From Turnera subulata (Eukaryota; Streptophyta; Magnoliopsida; Malpighiales; Passifloraceae), in contig JAKUCV010004868.1 in assembly GCA_028386065.3 (NCBI GenBank), positions 126,903 to 190,902 on the forward strand: a stretch of DNA of 64,000 nt, in the 5' to 3' direction. The notes under the pieces are model-generated. The model was not told the origin of the DNA. It saw nothing but the letters and a program-made list of their open reading frames with translations, and did not search any database. Shown one piece after another: positions 35,873 to 48,249 of the stretch. The stretch's first letter is position 1; each line of letters starts with the position of its first letter. A program made the translations under genes and the position numbers.

Positions 35873-37484
35873 TCTATGAGAAACAATCACTGTACATATT
35901 ATCGTTCAAGGGAAGAGATACTTTTCTTTTCCAAGTAGAGAGTATGGTAGCTCTCCTCCGCCTTAAAATCTGCCTATCGTCACCAACTTTTACTTTTCCT
36001 AATTTTTGCTTCGCATCCAAAAAAGAGGGCCCAAAACAATCTCTTTTATTTTTCTTGTTCACTTTACACCGATTCTAATTAATTAATTAATTTATTGTTT
36101 TTGTGTCTCCTCCTTGTAATTGTTTGATAGATAAGTACTAGCAAAAGGCATTTCTCCAGTTTGTGGAAGAATGGAGACCCTATGGAAATGGATGGTGTAA
36201 GATATTGGCCTACCGAAGCAACAGAGGCTGTCTTGTTCTTTTTCTTGAAACTTAAACTGCAAGTATTCTCAAATGGGTTGTACAATTGGCTGTAAGTTTT
36301 CTATGCTAATCCTTGAATCAAATTCCTTTTGTGTGTCACTGTTTTTGCTAATACCTTTTATACGAATATATATAGGACAAATATTCCTGAATAGTGATTG
36401 AAATCAATTAGCATTTAAATATTGGTAACAACTTGCAGCCTAAACGCGGGAACTATCACCATCGTTCAGCTCCACTTAATACTAATTGTAATGGATTGTG
36501 TTTACTAGTATATATAACTATATGAGTAATTAATATAAAATAGTACATATTAGCTGAATGATGTAATAGTGACAGGCAATATATGGCAGCTGGAACAGGA
36601 GTACTAGTCATGCATTCCAGTTAAGATTAGACTGATGTATATGTACCTAGACAGTAGAGACTGTAATTATAGTATTAGTAATGCTAATTAACCTTGGATT
36701 GCGATGTTTTAATGCTGTCTCTATAAAGTTCCTTTCCTGGTTTCGGTGCATAAATTACTTTTCCCCTCTAGTTAACGATGGAATAGTAGCCATTAGTTGC
36801 ATGACAAGTTTGCATGGATTACGTAGGCTTGGGTTGGTGTTTTTCCCTGTTGTTTTGTTCTGTAAATTAATTAAAAAACTAATGCAAATTATAAATTATA
36901 AAGTTTTGTAATGAAAAGCAAAGGTGGCACTAACATGGTCAAAAAGGCAGGCAAGGTGGTTTGTTTAATGTGCTAGTGTAATGTAAACCATGAACTGGAG
37001 TTGTCATTTTTAACAAAAGTCCCCTCTTTAAAATATATGGATCGTGAGGAAAAAATCAAAGGACCAACTTTTGGCTTTTACTCGAGGCCAAAGGGGCATG
37101 ACGTCTTACGAGTTTAAAGATTCTTCCATTACTTAATGCGAAATCAAACAAATGTTTGATGGATTCTGATGCAAATTTCATTCTCTCTCTCTCATAATCC
37201 TACTGGGCATAGCCTTTATTTTTCTTAAAAAAAAAACTCATGACTGATTCTGCTGATACAAAATATATATGATGCTCTCTCTGTTGGCACAAAACGCAAT
37301 TATTATTATGACCTCACCTGTGTAAAGAAGCTTTTTTTCTACTAGGAAATTCCTGAAAAAAGCATGCTCGCTTAGAACTACCAAAGGGTTACTAATGCGT
37401 TCCTTTATTTGGTAATGCAGGGTGCCACTTTAGGAAATAGGACCACATGCTCCCGTTCATTTAGTTTCAATTCTTTAGGAACGG
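35873..37484. other. AT-rich spacer, nothing recognised
   Basis: No gene, RNA or transposon end was recognised between solo LTR 2 and the first SINE. Open frames are short and low in complexity. Confidence 0.5.
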
Positions 37485-37500
37485 AAAGGCATTTGTTTGT

Positions 37501-37640
37501 TTGTTGCCTGTGAGTTTTAGCTCGAGTGGCACTTCCCACCTTGTGTGGGGCTTAGGTCGTGGGTTCGATCCCGACCGGTGTTGAATTAGTATTTAGGTTA
37601 GATTAGGCTAGTATAGTAATTTCATGTGACTAAAAAAAAA
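37501..37640 (+). mobile_element. tRNA-derived SINE (A) with perfect 16-bp target duplication
   Basis: The 140-bp body has a pol III A box TAGCTCGAGTGG (37518-37529) and B box GGTTCGATCCC (37562-37572), then a tRNA-unrelated 3' part and a poly-A tail. It is flanked by the direct repeat AAAGGCATTTGTTTGT at 37485-37500 and 37641-37656. The perfect duplication suggests a fairly recent insertion. Confidence 0.92.
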
Positions 37641-37656
37641 AAAGGCATTTGTTTGT

Positions 37657-40600
37657 ACCAGTATTTTAAGTAGCCGTCCATTCCATTAATTAGAAAAAAA
37701 ATCAGTGTGATTGACAAGTTATTTTCTTCATTATAATACTTAATTAGTGTCGCTGACGTTTGTAAGTGTTTTTGTTCTCTTGCATTTTAATTATCGTCAT
37801 CATATCCACAATCCATGGTTTTCAACAACTAGTTATATATGTTAGTGAATTATAGGAAGGCAAGAACTTAGGTATACATACATATATACTTATATATATA
37901 GCTGATTTCATCATTTCACGGGCTTATATATAATTGGTCCTGGTAGCACGTTCCAAATATCTGACAGGATTTTAGCAATACCTCAGCAGAATATATAAAA
38001 TAAGCGATGGAAAAAAGAAAAAGGAGAAAGAATGTACTTGACCAAGCTGTATTATGACAAGCAAAGGAAGGAAAATGTTCTCTTAGCTAGCTAGCTACCT
38101 CATGCATGTGTAGTCAACAGAAAGGCAATTTGTATAGTACAGGTGCAAGTTGTGATGCTCACTGATGCTAGTTGCCATCCTTTCCAGTAATGGAACAATA
38201 TGAGCTACACATTCCAAACTAGGAAGTTGATATCAGTACTAGCCTCAGGCCTCTCTTTCTCTATGGGAAACGACTCCTAGGAGCAACTTTTGTAGGCTAA
38301 CGAATTCCATTATTTGGTTTTTTTTTTAACAACTTGGAGGGATTACTTTAAGCCTTTAGGCTTGGTCATTTATGGTACATCCACATGGTTGATGGTGTAA
38401 GTGCCTTTTGTTGTTTATTTTCTGCTATACTTTTAACATGAGCCCTTTTTTGTGTGGTGTTGTCTGTGTGAGAGAGGGAGGGAGGAGGAAGGAAGGAAGG
38501 AGTACTATAGGTTCATAGGTTAGCACCTAGCAGACAAAGGAAAAGGGGGTGCTTTAGTGGAGGATCATTTCTTTCTTTTTTCAAAAAGCTTTGATTAACA
38601 TGTCTCCATTAAGCTGTCCGTACAATTACAAATGGGTGGGTAACAAAGTCAGGATTCATCAACGCCATATATTCAATCCTCCACACGACCCGAATGATGT
38701 TAACACAGACCAAACTTGGAAATATCCGATCAAAAATGGAACGATTCAGTTTAGCTGTCCAAATTTCACGAGGGACAACTAGATACCTAAGAACACAAAT
38801 TAAAACAGGTTATATTATAGCCACACCTTTTAATAAAGCTTTATTTTTCCCTGTGCTTATGCGTACAGCATAACCAATTCCCACTTAAGAAAGAACCTTA
38901 GATAGTTTATTCTTTCATATTCTTCAATTCTATGGTACGTCAAATATATTTTATTTGGCATAAAATTCATACCGAAATGGTGTACTTTTTTTAGAAATTT
39001 GTGTAACACTCGAATCTTAGCAATAAGAATGAACCTGAATGAGCCAAGGCCTCAAGGGATGGGTGTATAGATTAATTAATATAGCTCGAAAGAAAGAAAA
39101 ATTCTAAGTACGTAGGCTAGGAGACCTGTTAGTAATTGAAAACTTATAGAACCAAATTACAATAAGTTTCCACTTGAGATTCCCCACACTATAACCTTTG
39201 GTTAAATTAAAAGACTATCATAGTCATATATAGGTAACTATTTGATGTTTGTTATTATGTGGAGTCTGTGCTAGTATAAAATAAGTATATTTCAGATCAA
39301 ATGAAGATGAACAAACTAAAAAAAACTTTATTATGTAAAGGCTTTCTTTTGCTTACTAAGCTATATTCATAGCGACTCATTCATATTCATTGGCTCTATA
39401 GTATCCCTTGCTTATTTATTCTACCATCAACGTTGGTAGCTGCCTAATCCAACAACATCAAGTTGCAGACGAATGATCCACTAGATTAATAGTCTTGTAG
39501 GTACATAGTTACTGTGTACTAATTCAATGAGAAAGAATAGCTATCTAGAGACAAGGGTTGCACTCACTCACTACTTAGTTACTTCCACTTCAAATAATTA
39601 ACACACCCTAAAGTTTAAGTTGATGCTTAGGTAAGACCCTAACAATGGGTTTACTGTTTACACGTATTCTCATAGTTACATGCATAAATAGAATTAAACA
39701 AACAATTTGTGGCTAATCGAAGGGCCAAACAAAAGAGCAGAAAGATGCTAACATAAAGCAAGGCGGACATCATCATGTTATAAACATTTCAGGGTAAGAA
39801 CTTTGCAGAAACGGAAAATTCTGTCCATTTTGAAATTAGTTACACAAAAATATCATCACTATACATTTGAAATGTTTGTTTAGCTAACATGGGAGTGGGA
39901 CTCACCATGACATTTGCCTTACCCTGAAATTAAATCCACTGTGGGCCATATGGAGCTTAATTTGCTGTCCGATCCATGGCAGGTCGCACTTAGACTGTAC
40001 ATATTGTCGTGAAACACAATCATGGATCCATGAAGGTTGAAATAAACATGCAATTTCCTTTTTTGTAACATAACATTCTGTCAAGAGACAGAATTAACCC
40101 TTAAACTTTGCTTTGGCTTTTATTTTGTTGGGTATTTCTGGCTTTCAGTTTCTATGAGAAGGGCCGGCAGCTCAGTCTAATCACAAAATTTGTTGGTATG
40201 AATGGTGGTGCATTTTTGTAATTGCCACTTTGTTCAAAATTTCAAAGGGTGTGGGCTGCAAATTTTTTTGATCGTTTAATTTTATTCCATTGGAAAGCAA
40301 TCAACGTAGGTTTTGACTCTCAAGACAATCATGCACAAAAGCATGGATTGTGATTTGTGTGGTTTCTGTATTTGACTAACGAGTGTATATTGACAATATT
40401 GATAAAAAGAAAGGAAGAAAAAGCCCATCACCATCAGAGAGTATCAGGAAATATATGAGAGAATCCTTTTTCCCATGCTTTTTGTTGGCTTTCCTTTGGA
40501 AGGGTAGCAAACCAGGTAAATAAAGAGGATTGTTACATTACATCCTTCCATCTCATGTCTCTCTCTGTAATTCTCTTACATGTCAAAATCATACATCCAT

Positions 40601-40663
40601 AATAATAAACAAGATGCAAAGAATTCTACCCGCATGAAACATCGAGCAAAAGAATATATGCTT
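37657..40663. other. AT-rich spacer between two SINEs
   Basis: No gene is recognised. The stretch is AT-rich with short simple repeats, including a (GGA)n-like run near 38475-38500. Open frames are under 70 codons. Confidence 0.5.
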
Positions 40664-40680
40664 AATTAAATTTCCCAATT

Positions 40681-40863
40681 ACCAACTTGTGTTGGTCCCG
40701 GTGGGAAAGGTCTGGGGTCCCTTGAGCATCAATTAGGATTCAAGTCCTGGTGATGTGAATAGAGCATGCACAGAGAGTAGGATGCCCACCTTAACAGGTG
40801 CCGATCGAAGCCAGGGAGAAAAGTCTCGTGTCGACGAGGACACTCTTCTAGTATAAAAAAAAA
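40681..40863 (+). mobile_element. tRNA-derived SINE (B) with perfect 17-bp target duplication
   Basis: The 183-bp body has an A-box-like TGGTCCCGGTGG (40693-40704, one mismatch), a B-box-like GATTCAAGTCC (40737-40747, one mismatch) and a poly-A tail. The direct repeat AATTAAATTTCCCAATT flanks it at 40664-40680 and 40864-40880. Its body is unlike SINE A. It lies 464 bp upstream of the FAF start codon, so it may affect that promoter. Confidence 0.9.
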
Positions 40864-41165
40864 AATTAAATTTCCCAATTTAGAGATTATTCCAAGAAAG
40901 AAAAAGATTGAAAGAAATACCACATTCGGGGTGGTTTCTTTTAACTATCCCACTCTTTTATTTGTATATTCTCTAAATTCAGTTTGTGGCAGATTAAGAA
41001 TAGTATATTTCAAGTGGTGTAAAAAAGGCATCCCTCCCCGCATCTGTCACACTAGGCATCCTCACTTTTGGGCACTACAAATTCACAACCCATCCCTCGC
41101 TCATTCCTCATGTTCAATCCTCATTTCCTCTCCTCCTCCTCCTACTACTATCCTCCCTTTCTCCA

Positions 41166-41178
41166 CATATATATATAA
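41166..41178 (+). promoter_or_regulatory. TATA box of the FAF gene
   Basis: A TATATATATAAG run lies about 150 bp upstream of the FAF start codon, followed by a C/T-rich leader. Transcription would start near 41200, giving a 5' UTR of about 125 nt. Confidence 0.6.
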
Positions 41179-41326
41179 GTAACAAGAACCTCTTCATTCC
41201 AACCCAAGAAGCCTAAACTCCTCTGTTTTTCCTCTGTTCTTGCTCTGCCCCCACAGTACCTTCTAGTGAACATTTTGTCAAGTTCTTGCTTCTTAAGTCT
41301 CAAAACTAATATCATACCTTATAGTA

Positions 41327-42466
41327 ATGGCAACAATGGTATACCGAGGTTTACCCTCATGTCTGGAGTCGCAGTTCGCGGAGCAAAGAACATTAAGGCT
41401 CAGGTTATCTTCACCAAAACCTCACTTCTCCCAATCCCTTGAATTAACCCTAAAGCCTGGTGGTGTCTTAGATTCTTCCGACACCAAAGAATCTAATGAC
41501 AAATGCCACCATGAAGAGACTACCCAGAAAGCTAAAGTCTTTGCTGAAAAGATTGCATCTTCAACAAACCCTCATTCTGGTGACTGGAGCTTCTTCCAAA
41601 CTCTATCCAACACTTCACAGAGCTCGAAAGAAACACCAATGGAGAAGGAAAACACTTACGTCCACCCTCTAGTAAAGCGTTCCTCATCGAGGCTAAGTGA
41701 GAAGAGCCTGGAATTATGCACTGAAAGCTTGGGGAGCGAAACTGGGACAACTGATGTCATTGAGACCAGCAATTTAATGATGTCTTCTTATTCTTCTTCT
41801 TCTTCAACATCAGAAGAAGCAGCAGGGAATCCTCCAACAAGGGAGCAACACAAGACGCGTCAACTTTTTGGAGCTAAGAAAGCGAGTGTTCCTCGTAGTT
41901 TTCCACCTCCCTTGACAACGATGAGTGGGTCGGAATCTCTCCAAGTCAGGCCCCACAGAGAAGACGGGAGGTTGATAATCAAGGCCGTCAAGACCCCATC
42001 AAGCCGCACCTACTTCCAAGCTGAGAGAAGCAATGGCCGCCTTAGGTTATGCCTTATCAAAGACTCTTCTCTTCCTAATACTATTATTGACCACGCAGGC
42101 CTAGCTGCCTCTGCAGAAGAAAATACCCATGAAAGCAACAACAGAGAAGAGATTGAAAACGATGCCAATATTAATGATGATGGAGTAGTAGTGGAGGAAG
42201 AAGAACAAGAAGAAGAAGAAAAATTAGCAGAAGAGGATGGTCTTTTTGATGAAGAACAAGAACAAGAACAAGAACAAGAACAAGAAATGGATGGTGAAGA
42301 ATGTTATGAAAAGGAGGAGGAGATGGATGGTAATGAATTAGATGTTGGAAATGGAATGGGAATGGAAATGGAAATGGAAGAATTGCAAAGAAGTGTTTGG
42401 TGCAAAGGTGAACTAGAGAACAAAGGATTGTTAGACTGGAAGCTTTGTTGTGTGGCTACATCCTAA
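41327..42466 (+). CDS. FAF: FANTASTIC FOUR (FAF) family protein
   Basis: One exon of 379 codons. The family domain is seen at about residues 190-245: FPPPLTTMSGSES, LQVRPHREDGRLIIKAVK, TYFQAERSNGRLRLCLI. The N-terminal part is Ser/Thr-rich (SYSSSSSTSEEA). The C-terminal third is strongly acidic, with a Glu-Gln alternation, and ends WCKGELENKGLLDWKLCCVATS. By family knowledge, FAF proteins limit shoot meristem size by dampening WUSCHEL and interact with the CLAVATA pathway. The protein is longer than the Arabidopsis members I recall (about 240-290 aa), mostly through the acidic region. Arabidopsis FAF3 lies near KAPP, and FAF4 lies between CHR12 and ANP3, so this is the FAF3/FAF4-type gene. 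The start has a TATA box and C/T-rich leader upstream and opens the only long frame. Confidence 0.94.
   Translation: MATMVYRGLPSCLESQFAEQRTLRLRLSSPKPHFSQSLELTLKPGGVLDSSDTKESNDKCHHEETTQKAKVFAEKIASSTNPHSGDWSFFQTLSNTSQSSKETPMEKENTYVHPLVKRSSSRLSEKSLELCTESLGSETGTTDVIETSNLMMSSYSSSSSTSEEAAGNPPTREQHKTRQLFGAKKASVPRSFPPPLTTMSGSESLQVRPHREDGRLIIKAVKTPSSRTYFQAERSNGRLRLCLIKDSSLPNTIIDHAGLAASAEENTHESNNREEIENDANINDDGVVVEEEEQEEEEKLAEEDGLFDEEQEQEQEQEQEMDGEECYEKEEEMDGNELDVGNGMGMEMEMEELQRSVWCKGELENKGLLDWKLCCVATS
42251..42288 (+). repeat. Coding GAACAA hexanucleotide repeat in FAF
   Basis: Repeats of GAACAA encode alternating Glu-Gln in the acidic tail of the FAF protein. The repeat is in frame and probably varies in length between alleles. 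Confidence 0.85.
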
Positions 42467-45400
42467 AGTTTTATTTTGGAACCCTCTGTTACATTATCAA
42501 ATTCCAAAAATTTTTTGTTTGTCATGTTTCCACCCGCCCTTTTGTTTCTCTTTTTTTCTAGGTAATGAATTAACCTTTTGTTCTAATTCTCCTTGTCTTA
42601 TGAGCAATCCTTGTTAGTTGGTTAGTATTAAGTGGAAAACAAAGAAGAAAAATCTTTGCTTGTGGTAGGTATTTATTATCGCTATTAGAAGAAGATGCTC
42701 TCTCATAGTCACCACCCTCGCTTTACATGTTAAGGTGGAAACAACACTTAATATAGTACTCCTCCAGTGGTTATGTACCTGGGTTGAAGACAAATTAAGG
42801 CATCGCAAACATTAATTAAAATTAAATTACAGGGAGGGAAGGGAAGCATGGATATAATCGACCCTGCAGGGTAATTCCACTCATGTCTGTCCTGTCGCAT
42901 TTTGTTGGAACCTGTAGTTTCTCCCGGTCCTACCTGCAACAAACCTCGAGCAAATTTTTGCCTTTGAAATAAGCCAAAGTTGCATCACATGCTAAGCGAA
43001 AAGATAAAAAAACCATGTTCCACATGTACTACTTCCATTCCACAGTTGCAAATTCAAATTCGTGTTACAGATTCATGTTGCACAGTTGCATTTTTTGGAA
43101 TACAAGTGGTATCTAAATCCGGAAAAAGGAAGAAGCCAAGTGAGCCATATATACTTAATATTTTAGAATTTAAAATTACTATGTGCTGTTAAGTATAGAT
43201 TCTTATTTAGGCCTCACTTGTGAATTATAAGTCTGACTCCCAGTATAATTTGCTATTAGATTATTCTCTCTCCCTTCCTCTTTTTGGAGTCAATTAATTT
43301 CGCATTCTATGAGACAAATTCTAGTAGAAAAATTATCTTCAGTATCTCCCCTGCCAACACTATTTGTAATGTAGTGGTACCTTTTATAATGTTTCATCTA
43401 AGAAATGAGGTCAGGGCTCGATAAATTTTTTTTTTTTTTATCACCTTTAGCACTTCGGAACTTAGATGTCTTTTGAACAAAGTTTTGACTTCTATCCTTT
43501 TGGCTATGGATTTTTAGGAGGGAAAGCAAATTTCAGCCACGCACATGGAGTTACTACAAAAAACTAAAAGGAGATTTGTGAAACCCAATATACGCTAAAG
43601 AATTTCTCAACATGCGTACATATGATGTACTTGGATTTGGATCCTACTTGATTAAATAATCAATTGAATAGATTTTTTAAAATAATAACTATTAATTTAT
43701 TTAAAAATTAAAAGTTTTGTTAAATAAAAATATTTAAAATATTAAATAGGAGGAAAAAGTTTTAAAGACTATAATTGCGATAATGAATAAGAGATACTCT
43801 ATATGACAGAGGAACAACTAGCAATTGACAACATAAATGCAATAGAATAATTAAGTAGTTAAAACTTTTATTTCATTTTTTTGGGAGGTTGCTTATTAGC
43901 AAGCAAGTGGGTATCCACCAGTAGCTTCGTGTGCATCTAGACCTAAGATTAGTTGATGCTTGATGTACTATTTTGTTATAAAAAATAATATTAAGAGAGC
44001 TTTATTCTTTTTACTAGGCCGACGGGGATTGTACTAGACTAAACTAATGGGTAGATAAAAAGATGTGTTAATTTGAAAAATCCTAAAAAGTATAAGTATC
44101 AAAGTATGTATAGTAAATTTCTATTTACTAATTTAGTATAATTATTAAATAGAAACTATACTAACAAAATTAACAAATAAATTTAAGATTCTTATATACC
44201 AACCTTCCCTTTAATTTCAGCACCTTCTATTTTTGTGAATAGTAATTTGTTTCACAAAGAAGCTGCTTTATTAAAAGAAAAATTGTCTTACAAAGAAATA
44301 CTGTGCTGATCACTTTTAAGTGCTTGATTATTAAAAAAAAAAAACTTTTTGCTGCTTTGGGTTTTCAGTCTATGTGGACATGTTGAACGAAGAACCGCGT
44401 CTTATCCCTTTTTCAGAGATATGAGCAGTGCGTGTGGCACACCACAAGTCCGTACAATTAACAGACTGACAAGATCTTTGGCCCTCAGAAATTAAAAAAC
44501 AATATAAAAAACAAAAACCAACAAAGGAACCCAACTCTTCCTCCTCGTTAATTAAATTAATTGTAAGTGTCGCCCACGTCTTCCAAGTCCAAACTCGAAA
44601 ACAACAGCAAAGCAAAAAACCAAAAAGTGCACCAAAGTGTCCCCAATGTTGATTCAGTATCTATAATTCTATATACATGTACATGGCCGCACACCAAAGG
44701 CTGCAACACTGAAAAAAAAATACAGGAGCAAGTTGGGTTACTTCGTGGTATCAACATACACACTTAAAACTATTAGACCAGAAAAAAAAATACATACTTA
44801 AAACTATTCGGAACCGACTAATTAAAACTGAAAAAAAATACAGGAGCAAGTTGGGTTACTTCCTGGTATCAACATACACACTTAAAACTATTAGACCAGA
44901 AAAAAAAATACATACTTAAAACTATTCGGAACCGACTAATTAATCCAAAGTTATTAGTACTCTGATTATATTTCATCAATAATACACTCAATTAGCTTGA
45001 AAAAATTAAAGTTGTTTTTTCTTTTTTGTATTACAACCCAGAAACTTTTGTAGTATTTGAACCTCTAGGAAGAGGTGTTAAGTGTTGTATTACAGTAATA
45101 AGATTTTAGAATTCTAGAAAAAGAAAATTTAAAACACTTTTCCTGAAATATTATATTGTTTAACATGGCATTTGAGTTATGTTTAATATAATTTTTTTAC
45201 AAGACAATTCGATTCTGCTTAAATAAACTCGGAATTCGATTCCTTATATCAGGATTCAGAACGTTATGCAATCCAAAAAAAAATCACTAAAAAAAAATGC
45301 TCCTACCATAATTAGGTGCACAAACCCAAAGTAGATCTAAATTTTAGTTACTAAACTTGATCTTTTTAGCCAAAAGGCCGAGAAATGGGAAGTTCCTCTC

Positions 45401-48117
45401 CATCGTCAGCACCACATGTAAATTAAATGAATAATATATAAGTAATGGGAAGTTTCCCCCAAGTACAAAGCATGCACCGACCTGCACCATCTCCAGAAAT
45501 TAGTATAGTAGCATCCATTGTATGTATCCTCCTCATTGACTTCATGTTGTGGTTTTTGTTTCCAAGGTGCGCTGCCTGCAGCACAGAATCTGAGTGTCTA
45601 TCTATCTATCCTATATACAATGATACTTTGCAGTTATAAGGAATTATGGCCCTGGTTATAACACGTCGTGGTGACTTGTCTTCCTGTTCCAGTAACTGGG
45701 TTGCCCACCAAAAAATTGTTACCATGGTGCGAAATGTTACATTTTCAAGGATTATCTTGCATCTGTTTAATTCCATGAGTTAAAAAAGATGCTTCTAAGG
45801 AATATTTTGTTTAATTTGAGACCAAGTATCAGGTTTCTTTCTTTTCTTGATGGTTAAATTAAAGTGATTAAGAGATATATGTATTAGTAGAATGATTAGT
45901 TAGGTAATCAGAATCATTATGAGCAAATTTATTGGATGTTAATGAGCTGCAAATTTTAAGCTATGTGGGTGTGTGTGGATAATGATAATGAAATGGGAAG
46001 CATATGACAACAAAAACCACTCTATCTAATCTCGACTCTACCATACAATTCCTTCCCGCACATGTTTAAATAGCAAAAGAAAGAAAAAGAACTTAAATAA
46101 TATGAGGAAACAAAACTAATATAAATAAAGAACCAGAAAAGAAACTGCATGAAAGGAGACGACAGAAACGTTAAGAAGTTATAATTGTATAGCACCTCCC
46201 GAGTTGAGATTGCTGATGCCACCAAAAAAAGTAGTAACCCACAAAGCCTCAATATTGGTAGCTTAATTAAAAATAATTAATAATCATGAATGGATCCTTT
46301 TCCTCCAAGTAGTATAAACTGTGTGTAATCCACGAACCTTCTAAATTTGTTGTGATCCATAACAGTGTTTTTGAGCCAGTAATGACGCAGCATTTATGAG
46401 AAATTAGGTAGAGTCAACACATAATCAGACAATTCTCCAAAAGTGCCTCTTATGTCACTGGCTTTTCTGGATTTCTTGGTAGTTAAGGACTAGAAAAGAC
46501 TTTGCTTTCTCTGTTGTGCGTAAATTTTTTTTGCAAAATCTAGTCCCACTATCTTTTTGTTTAAAGACAAGTTTTGTAAAGCAAATTTGGACGGAAATTA
46601 AACTTTTAAATTTTGAAGTTAATAATTTCCTAGTTTGAATTTAAAGGGAAGTTGGTCAAGCTTTTGAAAGTTGACGAGATGAGGATAAAATCAAATCTAA
46701 TTTCCTCATAATTTTCAACTTATTTTTTGGGCGAGTTGATATGGTTGGTTTAAATTCTATGATGAGCTTGTATATATATATTTTTTTTTTTGATACTAGT
46801 TGAGCTTTGTATAATATATATGTGTGTAGTAGTGAAACTTTTGTTGCCAATTTTTTTTAATGCTAAAACTTTTACAGCCAAGTTGCAAAATATTTAAACC
46901 TTGTTAGCTTTCTCTTATTCTCTATTTTAACTGATTAATTCAACACATGATATATAAGAGTGAGCATAATGGACCTTTATTTAATGGATGCGAAAGAAAT
47001 ATCAACACTTGTCTCCTTAACTTCTTGGGTTGAAATGGTTTTTTTTTTGACAATTTTAATTAAAAATAGAATTCTAACAAATTTGGAAATTTGGGAAGTC
47101 ATGAAATAGATATTGTGTAATCACCCATGCATTACTCTTTGACTTCAATTTGTCACAACATTTCAAAATTATATATATCCATATCAGAATTCCAATCGAA
47201 TACAATAACATATATATGTTATAGCATGTCATCATCAGTAAATGTTTATGTGGAAGATAACTACTCATCTTGTATATGTTGTATAGGATTTAATGGTAAA
47301 GGCGACAAAATTTGGAGGGCATTAATGGGGGGAAAAAACTGAGAAAACAAAAAAAGGAAGGCTTTTGCTTATGTTGGCGGGGGTCTACCTGAACATGGCG
47401 TCACCAACAAAAGGATTAATTTTGCAATGAAAAGCTGCTCATAATCCAGCTTAGACCCCACACTCCATATCCACTAAACCTTTTATACAAACGAAACCAG
47501 CCTTAATAAGGGACGACAATACCATAAAATTGACCAGTTTCTGGTGTTTGGATATGGATAATATTCCAGGGCCCTTCTCCTGCTCAATCATAGAGAAAAC
47601 GCCCTGTCAATTATTTGATTGTGCCGTGTGAATCTTTCCCCCCCAGGAAAAAGAAAAGCATCATCAGAAGGTTAATTTTTTTTTTTGTAATATCATCAGA
47701 AGGTTAATTAATTGATAAGGAAAGGAAAAGTAGCCCTTTTTTCTTTTTTTGTTAATCTGGATCATTAAATTTGCTGAAACAGATGTGCTCACGTACCTCA
47801 CACGGGGACGCTCTGATAATAGCTTGGACAAAGCTCAAATTTGTTAATTTATGTGATAATATATCCCACGTAGGAATGAAGATTTTGCATATATATCACT
47901 AAAATAGAGAAATTCTTTTGAAAATACTGTAATATATCATCTACCTATAGGCGGTTAAATACTGTAACTTTCAATGTGTGTAGAAAATTTAATTGATTTG
48001 AATATGCCATGCAATAGCTTAAGTGTTATTAACATTTACTCCTCCGGCCCTTTATGTATGCGAACTAAGAAATAGCTATGTGATTAACTTTTTAATTAAG
48101 ATAACAATAGATCATGT
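42467..48117. other. AT-rich spacer downstream of FAF
   Basis: After the FAF 3' UTR no gene is recognised. A tandem duplication of period 118 bp fills about 44707-44942, with one visible substitution near the start of the units. At 47660-47709 an 18-bp word is repeated around a 14-base T-rich insert. Confidence 0.5.
44707..44942. repeat. 118-bp tandem duplication
   Basis: Two nearly identical adjacent units (for example CAGGAGCAAG at 44723 and 44841) differ by few bases, so the duplication is young. Confidence 0.9.
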
Positions 48118-48133
48118 AAAACTGGAAATGTTA

Positions 48134-48233
48134 CCAATTGGGTGGTTGTAGTTCAAGTGGTACTATGTATTTTCTAGAGCTAAAAAGAATGAGTTGGAAT
48201 CCAAGTCGTATCCTGTAAAAACCAAAGAAGAAA
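48134..48233 (+). mobile_element. Short tRNA-like SINE (C), imperfect 16-bp duplication
   Basis: A 100-bp insert with A box TAGTTCAAGTGG (48149-48160), a weak B-box-like segment near GTTGGAATCCAAG and an A-rich end. Flanks are AAAACTGGAAATGTTA (48118-48133) and AAAACTGGAAACGTTA (48234-48249), a 16-bp repeat with one mismatch. The body is unlike SINEs A and B. Confidence 0.6.
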
Positions 48234-48249
48234 AAAACTGGAAACGTTA

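Noticed and set aside
37518..37572. Possible tRNA gene
   Set aside because: A and B boxes are present but no acceptor stem or cloverleaf; the poly-A tail and target duplication show a SINE.
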